The notes: generated by a model from the sequence alone, not told the origin. Positions 50,528 through 59,783 are shown, numbered from the stretch's first letter. The stretch is DNA of 64,000 nucleotides from Clostridia bacterium (GCA_017545535.1 JAFWMS010000010.1:1-64000), one strand, 5' to 3'. Made by a program: numbers and translations.

Positions 50528-52027
50528 TTAAGACCTCCCTGCTTTCTCGCTGAGCGAAATTCGAGGATCGACCTTGGTGATCAGGATGTCGCCGGCCAGC
50601 ACCGACAGCACCGACACCGTGGAGAACATGAACGCCAAAGCGATGATCATCACGTTGTTGTACTGGTTGATGGCGTTGGGAAGCATCTTGCCCATGCCGC
50701 CCACAGAGTAGATAGCCTCGGTGATGATGGCGCCGGTGATGCAGCCGGCCAGGGAGGCCGGGATGCCGTGGACGACGGGGATGATGGCGTTCTTGAAGAT
50801 GTGGCCCCGGAAGATCTCTCCCTGGTTCAGGCCCTTGGCCTTGGCGAACTTCACGTAATCGGAGTTCATCTGGTCCACCACGTAGCGGCGGGTCCAGAGC
50901 ATGAGGCCGGCGATGGAGGGCAGCGACAGGGAGATGACGGGCAACACCCAGGAGCGCAAATCCCCGGGCCCGTAGGTGGTGAACACGGTCGGCAGGTCGA
51001 ACGCGCTGGTCATCAAATACCGGAACAGGTAGATGTAGGCCAGGGACGGCACGGCGATGATGAAGATGATGTACACCATGCCCAGCTTATCCGCCAGTTT
51101 ATCCTTCCGCCGGGCCATGAGCAGGCCGAAGGGCAGGCCGAGACCGTAGGCCAGGAGCATGGCGAAGATGCCCATGAGGAAGGAGGTGCCGATCATGGAG
51201 GGCTGGTTCTTCTTGGTCTCGTAGGTGGCGTAGTTGTCCACGAACTTCTTTTTATCCATCCGGTCCAGCTTTTCCTTATAGGTCAGGGTGCCGAAGATGA
51301 TGCCGGATTCGGATTCGTAGCCCGTTTCAAAGGTGACGGGCCGCTTGACCTCCGTGCCCTGAGACTGGAACAGGACCCGGATGACCTCCATGCCCTGATA
51401 GGTGGGATAGGAGGTGCCGAAGTTCAGCTTGATGATGTTCTGGTGGATCCAGGGAAAATTGCTGTCGGTATACAGAAGATACTTGTGGGTGGTGCCGCTG
51501 CCGATCAGGGCCAAGCCGCCGGAGGGCGTCCGACCGAAGGACAGGCCCCGCTTGAGATCCGGGTTGTTCGGGTCCTTCACGGACATGGGCGTGTCGATCT
51601 TGATCAGCTGGCTGAGCCACAGGGCCATCCGCTTGATAACGGGCACGTCCTTATAGGCATAGTAGCGACCGTTGCCCAGATAGGTCTCCACCGTATAACC
51701 CTTGGACGTGTACAGGTCCACAAAGTCCTTGCTTTCTTTGGAATCGGGCTTGACCGCCTCGTTGATCTCGGGGCTGGCCGCCTCATAGAGGGTGAGGGCA
51801 TAATCGTTGATCCGCACATAGTCCAGATACCCCAGCTTCTGCCAGGTGGAATAGACGTATTCCGTTTTATCGTCGGACTTGCTGCTGAGCTTGCGGTAGG
51901 TGCTGTCCTCAAAAAAGATGTTTTCACGGGGCACCAGCGTGTACACCATGGTGAACACGATGAGCATGATGATGAGAATGGAGAGGAGCGACCGAAGCAG
52001 TCGCTTCCAGAAATACCCTTTCGACAT
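50528..52027 (-). CDS. oppB: Oligopeptide ABC permease OppB (system 2), with enlarged external loop
   Basis: 499 residues against about 305-330 normally. First helix (LLRSLLSILIIMLIVFTMVY), then about 245 polar residues (35-285; PRENIFFEDSTYRKLSSKS to YETKKNQPSM) including the LNFGTSYPTYQG segment that in ordinary OppB lies about residue 75-90, then five helices with coupling motif DYVKFAKAKGLNQGEIFRGH and the end LAGDILITKVDPRISLSE. The extra 170 or so residues face outside and may contact the binding protein. The site before ATG 52027 is weak (AGAGGACGG, 14 bases away), fitting lower expression than oppA. Confidence 0.93.
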   Translation of the reverse strand: MSKGYFWKRLLRSLLSILIIMLIVFTMVYTLVPRENIFFEDSTYRKLSSKSDDKTEYVYSTWQKLGYLDYVRINDYALTLYEAASPEINEAVKPDSKESKDFVDLYTSKGYTVETYLGNGRYYAYKDVPVIKRMALWLSQLIKIDTPMSVKDPNNPDLKRGLSFGRTPSGGLALIGSGTTHKYLLYTDSNFPWIHQNIIKLNFGTSYPTYQGMEVIRVLFQSQGTEVKRPVTFETGYESESGIIFGTLTYKEKLDRMDKKKFVDNYATYETKKNQPSMIGTSFLMGIFAMLLAYGLGLPFGLLMARRKDKLADKLGMVYIIFIIAVPSLAYIYLFRYLMTSAFDLPTVFTTYGPGDLRSWVLPVISLSLPSIAGLMLWTRRYVVDQMNSDYVKFAKAKGLNQGEIFRGHIFKNAIIPVVHGIPASLAGCITGAIITEAIYSVGGMGKMLPNAINQYNNVMIIALAFMFSTVSVLSVLAGDILITKVDPRISLSEKAGRS

Positions 52028-52058
52028 TGGCAGGTACCGTCCTCTTGCTTTGAATAAA

Positions 52059-52094
52059 GAGGGAGCCAGAGAAAGATTTCCGTCTGGCTCCCTC
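52059..52094 (-). other. Strong hairpin between oppA and oppB (system 2)
   Basis: GAGGGAGCCAGA and TCTGGCTCCCTC (52059-52070 and 52083-52094) form a perfect 12-bp stem, loop 12, followed on the minus strand by TTTATT: a partial terminator or 3' stabiliser after oppA. Confidence 0.7.
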
Positions 52095-52140
52095 AGGGTT
52101 CAGTTAGTAACGGTTAGGCCCTGGGGCCGAGAGCAATTTC

Positions 52141-54099
52141 TTACTCGCCAGCCAGCCAGGCTTCCTTGGCGGCATAGTACTCGGAAGCGAGCACGGGCGC
52201 ATCCAGGAGCTCCATGTACTTGAAGTAAGGCACCTGGTTGTAAGAGGCCTGGCCATAGAGACCATAAGCGGCGGTGAAGGGCTTCACCTTGCTGACGGAC
52301 AGGGACGCACCGCTGGTGCTGTAGGGACGGAGGATACCGCTGGTCAGCAGCATGGCCTCAGCCTTGGCAAAGAGCTCGATGCGCTCGTCGCCGGAGGCCA
52401 AGGTGGCCTGGTCGACAACGGCCTGGATCTCTTCGAGACCGAGCTCCTTCAGAACGGCCTTCTGCTCGTCGTCCTGACCCTGGCTCTCGTAGTTGATGCC
52501 GGAGTAGTTGAGCATGTCGCCGTCATGGATGTCGAAGCAGTGGAGGTAGGTCAGAGGATCGCCGTAGTCGGGACCCCAGCCAGCGCCGAACACCAGGTCG
52601 ATGGAGTTGGACACACCGTCGGGCTGGTTGTAGAAGGCGGAGTAGTAGACGGAGCTGTTGCCCTCGAGGAACTGGAGCTCGATCTGGACGTAGTCGCCGA
52701 TGGCATCCTCGATGGCCTTCTCCATGGCCAGCTGCATGTTCTTCTGGTTCTCAGAGGCAGCGTACACAGGCACATCCAGGTGGACAGGCCAGGAAGCGAC
52801 CTTGTCGCCCAGCTCTTCCTTGGCGCGCTCGGCAAAGACCTTGGCCCGCTCGGGGTTGTACCAGGCATCCTGACCATCGTTCAGGTTGATGCCCGCAAAT
52901 TCGGGAACCAGCTCGCCGGCGTACTTCTCAACGAGGGAGCCATAGGCGCGGCCGTCGGAAGTGACAGCGAAGGTGTAGGGCACCAGGGTGTTACGGATGA
53001 CGTCGTCAGCCAGCTCTTCACCGCGGGTCACGGCCTCGACCACGTGAGCGGAGTAGGCGGCGTAGACAGCACGACGGAAGTTGGCGTTCAGGATGGCGGC
53101 CTTGGTGTCAGCCTTCTCCTGATCGGTGGTCTTGGAGGTGGTGGACACGGAAGGATCGTTGTACAGGTTGTACATACGACGGTCCCAGTTGAAGGCGCCC
53201 CAGTAGGAGGTGGCGGTGGTCATGGACTTGTACTGGTTGTCCTTGTACAGCTCATCGGCCTTGGCCTTGACCTCGGGCAGGGACTGGTTGATGGCGGTGG
53301 AGGTGACTTCGCCGTTCACGAACATGTTGAAGTTCTGGGCGGGATCCTTGCCATCGGAGTAGGTGACGACCACGTGCTGCACATGGACGTTGTCCTTGTC
53401 ATAGTAGTTGGGGTTGGCATCGAACCGGACCTCCTGGGCAGGAACCAGGGAGGAGAGGATGTAGCAACCATTGTAGAGGATGGAGTCGGGCTGGACAGCG
53501 CCGAAGTCAGCACCCTTGGACTCGAGGAACTCGGCATTGATGGGCCAGAGGATGGAGTAGGTGGTCATGCCATCGAAGTAGCCGCAGGGGCCGGTGAGGG
53601 TGTAGACCAGCTTGTTGCCATCCGCCTTGCAGCCGACCTCTTCCCAAGCGCCGGTGCCCTCGGAGTAGGCGCGCAGACCGACGATCAGGTCGGCGACCAG
53701 GCCCAGGGTCTCGGACTTGGAATCAGCGGCATGCTTGAGGCCGGTGACGAAGTCTTCGGCAGTCACGGCATCGTACTCTTCACCGGAGTTGGTGGACCAG
53801 ACGGCGTCGTCACGGATGATGAAGGTCCACTCGGAGCTGTCATCATTGTGGCTCCACTCCTTGGCCATGCCGGCGATCAGCTTGCCATGAGGATCCTGGG
53901 TGAGCAGGCCCTCGATGAAGTTGGAAGTGTAGTCACCGTTGGAGGACTTGTTGTTGTAAACATAGTCCAGGGTGGTGATGTCGAAGTTGGCGATCATGTT
54001 GAACGTGTCAGGGCCATCATAGGCCATGGCAGGCTTGGCAATGGCGACGATCGAGAAGACCATCAACAGAGCCATCAACGAAGCGACCAGTTTCTTCAT
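52141..54099 (-). CDS. oppA: Oligopeptide-binding protein OppA (system 2)
   Basis: 652 residues. Cleavable signal peptide KKLVASLMALLMVFSIVAIA ending AKPAMA-Y; no lipobox Cys, unlike OppA of system 1, so retention at the cell surface must come from elsewhere or the protein is released. Class-C binding fold: NMIANFDITTLDYVYNNKSS, TFIIRDDAVWSTNSGEEYDA, LNANFRRAVYAAYSAH, LVFGAGWGPDYGDPLTYLHC. First gene of operon 2 with a consensus promoter (54165-54193) and AGGAGGAAATC site. Confidence 0.93.
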   Translation of the reverse strand: MKKLVASLMALLMVFSIVAIAKPAMAYDGPDTFNMIANFDITTLDYVYNNKSSNGDYTSNFIEGLLTQDPHGKLIAGMAKEWSHNDDSSEWTFIIRDDAVWSTNSGEEYDAVTAEDFVTGLKHAADSKSETLGLVADLIVGLRAYSEGTGAWEEVGCKADGNKLVYTLTGPCGYFDGMTTYSILWPINAEFLESKGADFGAVQPDSILYNGCYILSSLVPAQEVRFDANPNYYDKDNVHVQHVVVTYSDGKDPAQNFNMFVNGEVTSTAINQSLPEVKAKADELYKDNQYKSMTTATSYWGAFNWDRRMYNLYNDPSVSTTSKTTDQEKADTKAAILNANFRRAVYAAYSAHVVEAVTRGEELADDVIRNTLVPYTFAVTSDGRAYGSLVEKYAGELVPEFAGINLNDGQDAWYNPERAKVFAERAKEELGDKVASWPVHLDVPVYAASENQKNMQLAMEKAIEDAIGDYVQIELQFLEGNSSVYYSAFYNQPDGVSNSIDLVFGAGWGPDYGDPLTYLHCFDIHDGDMLNYSGINYESQGQDDEQKAVLKELGLEEIQAVVDQATLASGDERIELFAKAEAMLLTSGILRPYSTSGASLSVSKVKPFTAAYGLYGQASYNQVPYFKYMELLDAPVLASEYYAAKEAWLAGE

Positions 54100-54164
54100 T
54101 TGGATTTCCTCCTGTGTTTTTTGTTTTGTACAGAAACGTATAGTTCCCGCTTGTACAGTTAGTA

Positions 54165-54193
54165 ATTATACAAACATCCCCCCTGTTTGTCAA
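54165..54193 (-). promoter_or_regulatory. Promoter of Opp operon 2
   Basis: TTGACA (54193-54188), 17 bases, TATAAT (54170-54165): full consensus, like that of Opp operon 1. Confidence 0.9.
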
Positions 54194-54342
54194 GACGATG
54201 CAGGGAGGATGGGCTAAAGATTAAATGATTTTTCCGCGAATACTGGAAATTTTCCAGATGTTGGCCGAGACGTTCGGCGATTCTTTCGTTTCAAAGAACA
54301 ATCATCGTTTTTCTTGCATATATCCCGTATGGGTCGGCACGG

Positions 54343-55569
54343 CTATTGTCCATCCGACAGGGCCTCGATGGCGGCGATCCGCTGGCTCAGGGTGGGGTGG
54401 GAGTATTCGAGGGCCACCAGAATGGGGGACGGGGACAGGTCCGCGAAGTTCTCCCGGCTCAGCTTTTTGAGGGCGCGGATGAGGGCGTCGCCATAGCCCT
54501 CCTGCACCGCCTGGGCGTCGGCCCGGTACTCCGCCCGGCGGGAGAACCAGCTGGCGAGGAGGCCGAAAAGGGGCGAGACGAGGGCGAACTCCACGCTCAT
54601 GATGAGCAGCAAAGCAAAGCCGTAGTTCACCTCCGCAAAGCCGAAGCTGCGGAAGATCTCGGGATAGCGGAGGGTGGCCCAAGCTAGCACCCCCAGCACC
54701 AGCATCTGCAGGAAGACCAGGACGTGGTTCTTCAGGGTATCTTTATGCAGGCCGTGGCCCATCTCGTGGGCGAAGACGGCCAGGATCTCGTCGGTGGTCA
54801 TGGTGGAGATCAGGGTGTCATAGAGGACGATGGTCTTCATCTTCCCGAAGCCGGTGAAGTAGGCGTTGGACTTGGTGGACCGGCGGGAGGCGTCCATGAC
54901 CTGGATGGCCCGGACCTTGTACCCGTTCTTCTCCAACAGTTTGGTGATGCCCTCCTTCAGCTCCCCGTCGGGGAGGGGCGTGAACTTGTTAAAGATGCGG
55001 CTGAAGAAGGGGGACAGGAAGGTGATGAACAGCAAGAACAGGGTGGCGAACACGGCGAAGGCCAGGATAAGCCAGTCCCCGAAGCTCTTGTGGAGGCCCA
55101 TGACCATGGAGGCAAGGCCCACCATCAGCAGCAGGTTCAGGATGAACTCCTTCACCTTGTCCCCGAAAAAGGTCTTGCCGCTGGTGCGGTTGAAGCCGTA
55201 CTTCTCCTCAATGTGCATGGTGTCATACCAGGAGAAGGGGATGAGGGGAAGCGTAGCCAGGGCGGAGAGGAGCATGACCGCGAACAGCTGCCACCAGACC
55301 TGGTCCGGGAACAGCCGGGCAAAGGCAGCGTAGGCGTCGGTGAGGATCAGCACGAGATCGATGGCGAAGCTCACGGCGGCGGTGAGGATGCCGAAACGGA
55401 CCTTCTCCCCGTGGTAGGCCTTCCATTTGAGATAGGTATCGGCGTCGTACACGTCCGCCACGTTCTTGGGGACGGGGTTGTGGGCAGAGCGGTAGCGCAA
55501 AACGTCCAAAAACAGCCCGTAGAGGTATACGACCATGAGGATCAGGACGGCGATGACTTTGAAGTTCAT
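54343..55569 (-). CDS. M48-family (Ste24-type) membrane metalloprotease
   Basis: 408 residues. Several N-terminal helices (FKVIAVLILMVVYLYGLFLD; RFGILTAAVSFAIDLVLIL), the Ste24 linker FNRTSGKTFFGDKVKEFILN, the processing-type segment PLPDGELKEGITKLLEKNGY and SRRSTKSNAYFTGFG, then the zinc motif HEMGH (His268, Glu269, His272) and the downstream third ligand region ARSFSRRAEYRADAQAV-type (EYRAD). Zinc endopeptidase of the membrane, CAAX-protease-like in eukaryotes, quality control in bacteria. ATG 55569 with AAGGAAG upstream; single gene. The 243 bases beyond its stop hold two small hairpins (54243-54257, 54264-54278) and the oppA promoter of system 2. Confidence 0.92.
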   Translation of the reverse strand: MNFKVIAVLILMVVYLYGLFLDVLRYRSAHNPVPKNVADVYDADTYLKWKAYHGEKVRFGILTAAVSFAIDLVLILTDAYAAFARLFPDQVWWQLFAVMLLSALATLPLIPFSWYDTMHIEEKYGFNRTSGKTFFGDKVKEFILNLLLMVGLASMVMGLHKSFGDWLILAFAVFATLFLLFITFLSPFFSRIFNKFTPLPDGELKEGITKLLEKNGYKVRAIQVMDASRRSTKSNAYFTGFGKMKTIVLYDTLISTMTTDEILAVFAHEMGHGLHKDTLKNHVLVFLQMLVLGVLAWATLRYPEIFRSFGFAEVNYGFALLLIMSVEFALVSPLFGLLASWFSRRAEYRADAQAVQEGYGDALIRALKKLSRENFADLSPSPILVALEYSHPTLSQRIAAIEALSDGQ

Positions 55570-55700
55570 AGAGTTTCTTCCTTATTTACAATATATGGTA
55601 TATGATGTTTCGGCGGGACGGGTACAGTATACCACGATCGGCTCCCGGAATAAAGGGGGAAACGCTACGAAGCGCAGCGCCCTTCGCCGTGATCTGCCGA

Positions 55701-57329
55701 TCAGCGGTCCGTCCCCCTGGCCACGTGGGCCGGATACCAGTTCTGGAACCATGCGGTGAACAAGCCCATAAGCGCCGTGAGCCCGTAGATAAGGATCTGC
55801 CCGAGGCCCATGCGGCCGGCCCGCTGGAGCAGAGGCATGGCGGCGCCGATGAGCAGGTATAGGATCCCCCATCCGGCAGCCAGGATGTAGTTCGTCCTCA
55901 TGAAGATGGGGTTGCTCAGGGCTCTGTCCCCGCCGTAGCCGTACTTGACGTAAGCGGCACAGAGGGGCTCCCTGGTACAGCAGGACAGCAGCCAAAGCAG
56001 TCCGAAGGCCGGATAGCTGAGACAGAGCGCCAGCCCGGTCTTGCCCGTGAACAGGGCGAGGCAGCAGAGCAGGGCCGTTATGGCGGAGGACAGGGTGTCG
56101 TACACGGTCCTTTCAAACCGGATCGTCAGGACCGGGAGCAGCAGGATGAAGGCCAGAGCCGTGGCCACGCCCGTCGGGGAGGCTATGGACAGGCCGATCC
56201 ACAGCGCCATCCAGGAGAGCAGCAGAAACAGGAGCCGGGGCGGTTTCTTCCCTGGCTTTTCCGCCCTCACGGGCTCCTCCTCCGCCTCCGCCGAGCCGAA
56301 GAAGCGATCCCAATGGATCATCAGGGAGAAATCCCCCTTGACCCTGTATTTTTGCTCCATGAGGGCGGCGTCGCCCCGGATCTCGCCGGCGGCGATCTGC
56401 TGCCAAAGGGTGAAGGGGGTCTCGATCCGGGTGGTGAAGGGCTTCTCCGGCCGAGGGAGCACCCGACTCCCCTCCCTCTCCAACAGGATCTGATAGGTCT
56501 CGCCCAGGTCCGTATAGTGCATCTCCAGCACCCTATCCTGGCCGTCGTAGCTGGCTTTGTTGTACAGAGCCGCCATCTGCCGGGTGAAGGACAGGGCCCC
56601 GCTCTCCTTTTCGCCGGTCTCCCGGTCCACGCCCCAGCTGGCGTCGGCCATGGTCTCAAATACCTGCTTGGGGAGCAGCAGCCGGGCCAGCTCCGCCTTC
56701 GTCTCGGAGGAGATCTTGCCCGCGGCGAACTCCTGCCCCGCTCGGCGGCAGAGGGAAAGATATTCGTCCGTCCGCTGAGAGAGCTCCTTCACGTGGAACA
56801 GCTCCCCCTGGCCGCAGAAGATCGTCTCGTATTTTCCCTTGCCGCAGAAATGATCGAACATCGAGCAGACGCTGTCGTAGTTCTTCTCGGCGGAATAGAA
56901 GCCGCAGGTGGAGATAAGCACATGGTGCTGGCCCTCCATATCGTAGCGCATAGGGTGGCTGCCGCTGCCCGTGCCATCGGTGTTCTCCGCCATAAAGGGG
57001 AGCGCCATGGGCAGCTGGCGATCGATGAAGTTCTTCAGGGGGCCAGGCACGTTGAAAAAATAAAGGGGGAAGCTCCACACCACCAGATCGGCCCGGATCC
57101 GCTTCTCCAAAAGCGCCGGCATATCGTCGTCGATGATACAGCGGCCGGGGGTCTTGCACCAGCAGCCAAAGCAGCCTCGGCAAGGCTCGACGCGCTTGCC
57201 CTTCAAATCGATCTGCTCGATCTTCGCTTCGGGCACGGCGCTTGTATAGCCCTCGAGAAAGGCCTCTGCCAGACGCAGGGAGTTGCTGGCCCGCCCCTTG
57301 GGGCTTCCGTTAATCAGCAGGATATTCAT
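55701..57329 (-). CDS. FMN reductase / SCP2-like / membrane-domain fusion protein
   Basis: 542 residues in three parts. Residues 1 to about 200: NADPH-dependent FMN reductase/flavodoxin-like fold (LLINGSPKGRASNSLRLAEA, WSFPLYFFNVPGPLKNFIDR) with a Cys-rich loop PCRGCFGCWCKTPGRC. About 200-335: a helical part and a stretch like SCP2 sterol-carrier domains (TTRIETPFTLWQQIAAGEIR, then GDAALMEQKYRVKGD). About 365-535: five or six membrane helices. The order reductase-SCP2-membrane is unusual. Its start overlaps the padR stop by 20 bases, so both are controlled from 57900-57928. Possibly a membrane-tethered quinone/FMN reductase acting on lipophilic compounds; inference. Confidence 0.8.
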   Translation of the reverse strand: MNILLINGSPKGRASNSLRLAEAFLEGYTSAVPEAKIEQIDLKGKRVEPCRGCFGCWCKTPGRCIIDDDMPALLEKRIRADLVVWSFPLYFFNVPGPLKNFIDRQLPMALPFMAENTDGTGSGSHPMRYDMEGQHHVLISTCGFYSAEKNYDSVCSMFDHFCGKGKYETIFCGQGELFHVKELSQRTDEYLSLCRRAGQEFAAGKISSETKAELARLLLPKQVFETMADASWGVDRETGEKESGALSFTRQMAALYNKASYDGQDRVLEMHYTDLGETYQILLEREGSRVLPRPEKPFTTRIETPFTLWQQIAAGEIRGDAALMEQKYRVKGDFSLMIHWDRFFGSAEAEEEPVRAEKPGKKPPRLLFLLLSWMALWIGLSIASPTGVATALAFILLLPVLTIRFERTVYDTLSSAITALLCCLALFTGKTGLALCLSYPAFGLLWLLSCCTREPLCAAYVKYGYGGDRALSNPIFMRTNYILAAGWGILYLLIGAAMPLLQRAGRMGLGQILIYGLTALMGLFTAWFQNWYPAHVARGTDR

Positions 57330-57867
57330 GCTTCATCTCCTCCAGTTTCTGCATGCAGTCTTCGCTCCACCGGCGAAGCAGGTCCATATACATCACGCCG
57401 TATTCGATGGTCATGTTCCAATAGACGGCCCGCCGGGGATCCTGGATGACCCGTTCGTATTCTGCGGCGATGGCCGGGGGCTGCTTCATGGTCTCCATCG
57501 CCTCCACCGCGAAACGGTGCATGGCCTCGAAATAGCGGATGTTCTCCTCCGGCGGCAGCTCGCCCCGGAAGAAGGTCCGCATGAGCAGCGGGCTGTTGGC
57601 CGTCTCCTTCCGATCCTCTAAAAGCCAGTGGCGCAGCTCCTCCCGGCCTGCTTCGGTGACGGAAAAGACGTTTTTATCCGGCTTCCCCTTCTGGGGGACG
57701 GTCACGTCCGACACCCAGCCCCGGGCTTTGAGTTCCTTCAGCTCCCGATAGATCTGGCTGGTCTGGGCCTGCCAGAAGAAGGCCAGGGAATCCTTGAAAA
57801 CGCCCCGGATCTCATACCCCGTCATGTCATGATAATTCAGAAGGCCCAGGATGCCGTGTTTCAGCAT
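57310..57867 (-). CDS. PadR-family transcriptional repressor
   Basis: 185 residues. Winged helix LKHGILGLLNYHDMTGYEIR, FFWQAQTSQIYRELKELKAR and wing KNVFSVTEAGREELRHWL are PadR; the C-terminal half (residues 100-180) is the Vir_act_alpha_C-type helical dimerisation domain. ATG 57867 has GAGGAG 8 bases upstream; an ATG at 57885 lies in the operator. It overlaps and precedes the FMN-reductase fusion gene and most likely represses the pair in response to a small aromatic or lipophilic ligand, by analogy with PadR/LmrR. Confidence 0.92.
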   Translation of the reverse strand: MLKHGILGLLNYHDMTGYEIRGVFKDSLAFFWQAQTSQIYRELKELKARGWVSDVTVPQKGKPDKNVFSVTEAGREELRHWLLEDRKETANSPLLMRTFFRGELPPEENIRYFEAMHRFAVEAMETMKQPPAIAAEYERVIQDPRRAVYWNMTIEYGVMYMDLLRRWSEDCMQKLEEMKHEYPAD

Positions 57868-57883
57868 GGTTCTCGCTCCTCTC

Positions 57884-57928
57884 ATATTCCACTTGTAGTA
57901 TAATATTCTATAAGTGGAATATTGTCAA
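57884..57928 (-). promoter_or_regulatory. PadR promoter with overlapping operator
   Basis: Minus strand TTGACA (57928-57923), 17 bases, TATTAT (57905-57900). ATATTCCACTT (57884-57894) and AAGTGGAATAT (57912-57922) are perfect inverted arms, 17 bases apart, covering spacer and start site; probable autorepression by the PadR protein. Confidence 0.8.
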
Positions 57929-57944
57929 CCCCCAAAAAGCAAAG

Positions 57945-57970
57945 AAGGGACAGTCCGAAGACTGTCCCTT
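57945..57970 (-). terminator. Terminator of the DAACS/PH-domain unit
   Basis: AAGGGACAGTC (57945-57955) and GACTGTCCCTT (57960-57970), perfect 11 bp, followed on the minus strand by CTTTGCTTTTTGG. Confidence 0.85.
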
Positions 57971-57984
57971 TTGGATGGTTGCGG

Positions 57985-58374
57985 TTACTCGGCCGCCGGG
58001 ATGGGCTCGTTCATGGCCCAGGTAAACAGGTCCTTGAGCTTGCCCTGGGTGTTGGTGAAGGTGAAGGAAGCGCCGCCGTTGGTCTCGATGGTGAGACTGG
58101 AGAACAGCAGCTTCTTCTCGAACCGCCAGTCCTTTATGGACTCTCGCCGGATGATCTTCACGTCCCCTCCGCCCAACGCGGTGAAGAGGATGACGATCCG
58201 CCGGTCGGTGACGGCCACCATCTTCCGGTTGCCCTCGTGGACGCCGGTGAGCAGGCAGTTGAGCCGCTCATACTCCCCCAGCATCTGGGCAAGAGGCTTG
58301 ATCTCCTTGCGATAGTAGAAATCGCTGTAGATGCCCAGCTCCCGCAGCCGATTGTCCAGGTCGCTCCGGATCAT
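57985..58374 (-). CDS. Bacterial PH-domain protein (YokE-like)
   Basis: 129 residues, no signal or membrane segment. The middle and end (NRKMVAVTDRRIVILFTALG, VKIIRRESIKDWRFEKKLLF, LTIETNGGASFTFTNTQGK) follow the bacterial pleckstrin-homology pattern of the YokE type (VLTDKRLIF...I....I..I). Starts 3 bases after the DAACS symporter stop, so cotranscribed with it. Molecular role unknown. Confidence 0.8.
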   Translation of the reverse strand: MIRSDLDNRLRELGIYSDFYYRKEIKPLAQMLGEYERLNCLLTGVHEGNRKMVAVTDRRIVILFTALGGGDVKIIRRESIKDWRFEKKLLFSSLTIETNGGASFTFTNTQGKLKDLFTWAMNEPIPAAE

Positions 58375-58377
58375 GCC

Positions 58378-59691
58378 TTATTTGAGCACGGAGTCGGCCT
58401 TGAGGAAGCCCAGCTTCTTGGCGATGCAGCAGGTGCAGGTCAGGTCGCCGGTGACGTTCAGGGCGGTACGGCCCATGTCAAGGATGGCGTCGATGCCCAG
58501 GATCATGGCATAGGCACCGGCCAGGACGGAACCGGCCTCGATGGGCAGGTTGATGCCCTGCATGACCATGGCCAGCATGATGGCGCCGGCGCCGGGCACG
58601 CCCGCGGTGCCGATGGAGGCCAGGGTGGCCAGCAGGACGATCATGCCCATCTCACCCATGGTCAGACCGCGGCCGAAGCAGGACATGACCAGGAAGAAGG
58701 CGCAGACGCCCTGGTAGATGGCCGTGCCGTCCATGTTGATGGTGGCGCCCAGCGGCAGGGAGAAGGCGTACACTTCCTTGTCCACGCCCAGGTTCTCCGC
58801 CGCGGCGAAGGTGGTGGGCAGGGTGCCGTTGGAGGAACGGGTGACGAAGGCGGTGATGAACGGCGTCCGGGCCTCCTTGAAGAAGGTGCCCAGCTTGATC
58901 TTGAAGATGGCCAGCAGGCCGCCGTAGACCAGCACGATGTGGATGGCGTAGCCCAGGAAGCAGGCGATGGTCACCGTGGCGAGAGCACCGGCCACCTTGG
59001 CGCCGTTCTTGGCGAACACTTCGCAGATCAAAACCGCCACGCCGATGGGGGCGTACTGCATGATGCCGGAGACGATCTTCATCATGATCTCGGCCAGGCA
59101 GTCGAAGATGTTGTACATGGTGTTGGAGATGGTGCGGATGCGCTCATTCTCGGACACCTTCATGAAGGACAGGCAGAGGCCGAAGACCAGGGCGAAGAAG
59201 ATGACCTGAAGCACGTTTTCGTTGACCAGGGACTGAAGCACGCTGGTGGGGATGATCTCCGCGATGACGTTCCACACGCTCACGTCCGCGGTCTTGCCGG
59301 CGGCCTCGGCGGCCAGCTCGGTGACCTGGGCCAGCTCAGCATGGGGCTGGAAGACGTTGCCCATGATGAGGCCGATGATGACGCCGAAGGCGGAGGTGAC
59401 CAGATAGATGACGACCACGCGGATACCGACCTTGCCCACGTTAGCGGGAGAGACGGAGGACGCGCCCACCACCAGGGAACCGACGATCATGGGGATGATG
59501 ATCATCTTCAGCAACCGGGTGAAGATGGTGCCGAACATGCTGATCCACTTGGGCAGGGCCGTGACGCCGTTCAGCGCCAGGATGATGCCCGCGACCGCGC
59601 CGATGACGAGGCCGATAAGGATCTTGTAGAGTACGTTGAAGTTCAGGTATGCTCTGAGGATACCGCCCTTCTTGGGTTCGTTGTTTGCCAT
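58378..59691 (-). CDS. Dicarboxylate/amino acid:cation symporter (DAACS)
   Basis: 437 residues, eight helices and two re-entrant loops. FVTRSSNGTLPTTFAAAENLG (the SSxxTLP hairpin), LPLGATINMDGTAIYQGV (NMDGT Na+/substrate motif) and GVPGAGAIMLAMVM (second hairpin) are diagnostic of the GltP/DctA/SstT family. Imports glutamate, aspartate, serine or a C4-dicarboxylate with Na+ or H+; specificity not fixed by what I can see. Start ATG 59691 with AGGAGGGG 5 bases upstream, chosen over an ATG at 59721. Promoter 59755-59783. Confidence 0.93.
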   Translation of the reverse strand: MANNEPKKGGILRAYLNFNVLYKILIGLVIGAVAGIILALNGVTALPKWISMFGTIFTRLLKMIIIPMIVGSLVVGASSVSPANVGKVGIRVVVIYLVTSAFGVIIGLIMGNVFQPHAELAQVTELAAEAAGKTADVSVWNVIAEIIPTSVLQSLVNENVLQVIFFALVFGLCLSFMKVSENERIRTISNTMYNIFDCLAEIMMKIVSGIMQYAPIGVAVLICEVFAKNGAKVAGALATVTIACFLGYAIHIVLVYGGLLAIFKIKLGTFFKEARTPFITAFVTRSSNGTLPTTFAAAENLGVDKEVYAFSLPLGATINMDGTAIYQGVCAFFLVMSCFGRGLTMGEMGMIVLLATLASIGTAGVPGAGAIMLAMVMQGINLPIEAGSVLAGAYAMILGIDAILDMGRTALNVTGDLTCTCCIAKKLGFLKADSVLK

Positions 59692-59754
59692 AAATACCCC
59701 TCCTGAATGTTTTTTCCCCACGCCCGGTAAATTCGGGCAAACTGGGATGGTAAT

Positions 59755-59783
59755 AGTATATCATGTACAATCTGAATATGGAA
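59755..59783 (-). promoter_or_regulatory. Extended -10 promoter of the symporter gene
   Basis: TATACT (59760-59755) preceded by TGA (extended -10), with a weak TTCCAT -35 (59783-59778) 17 bases upstream. Confidence 0.5.

Noticed and set aside
48458..52057. 1199-codon plus-strand frame across oppD, oppC and oppB of system 2
   Set aside because: Runs antisense through three recognised genes, rich in His/Asp/Gly/Val; a by-product of codon bias.
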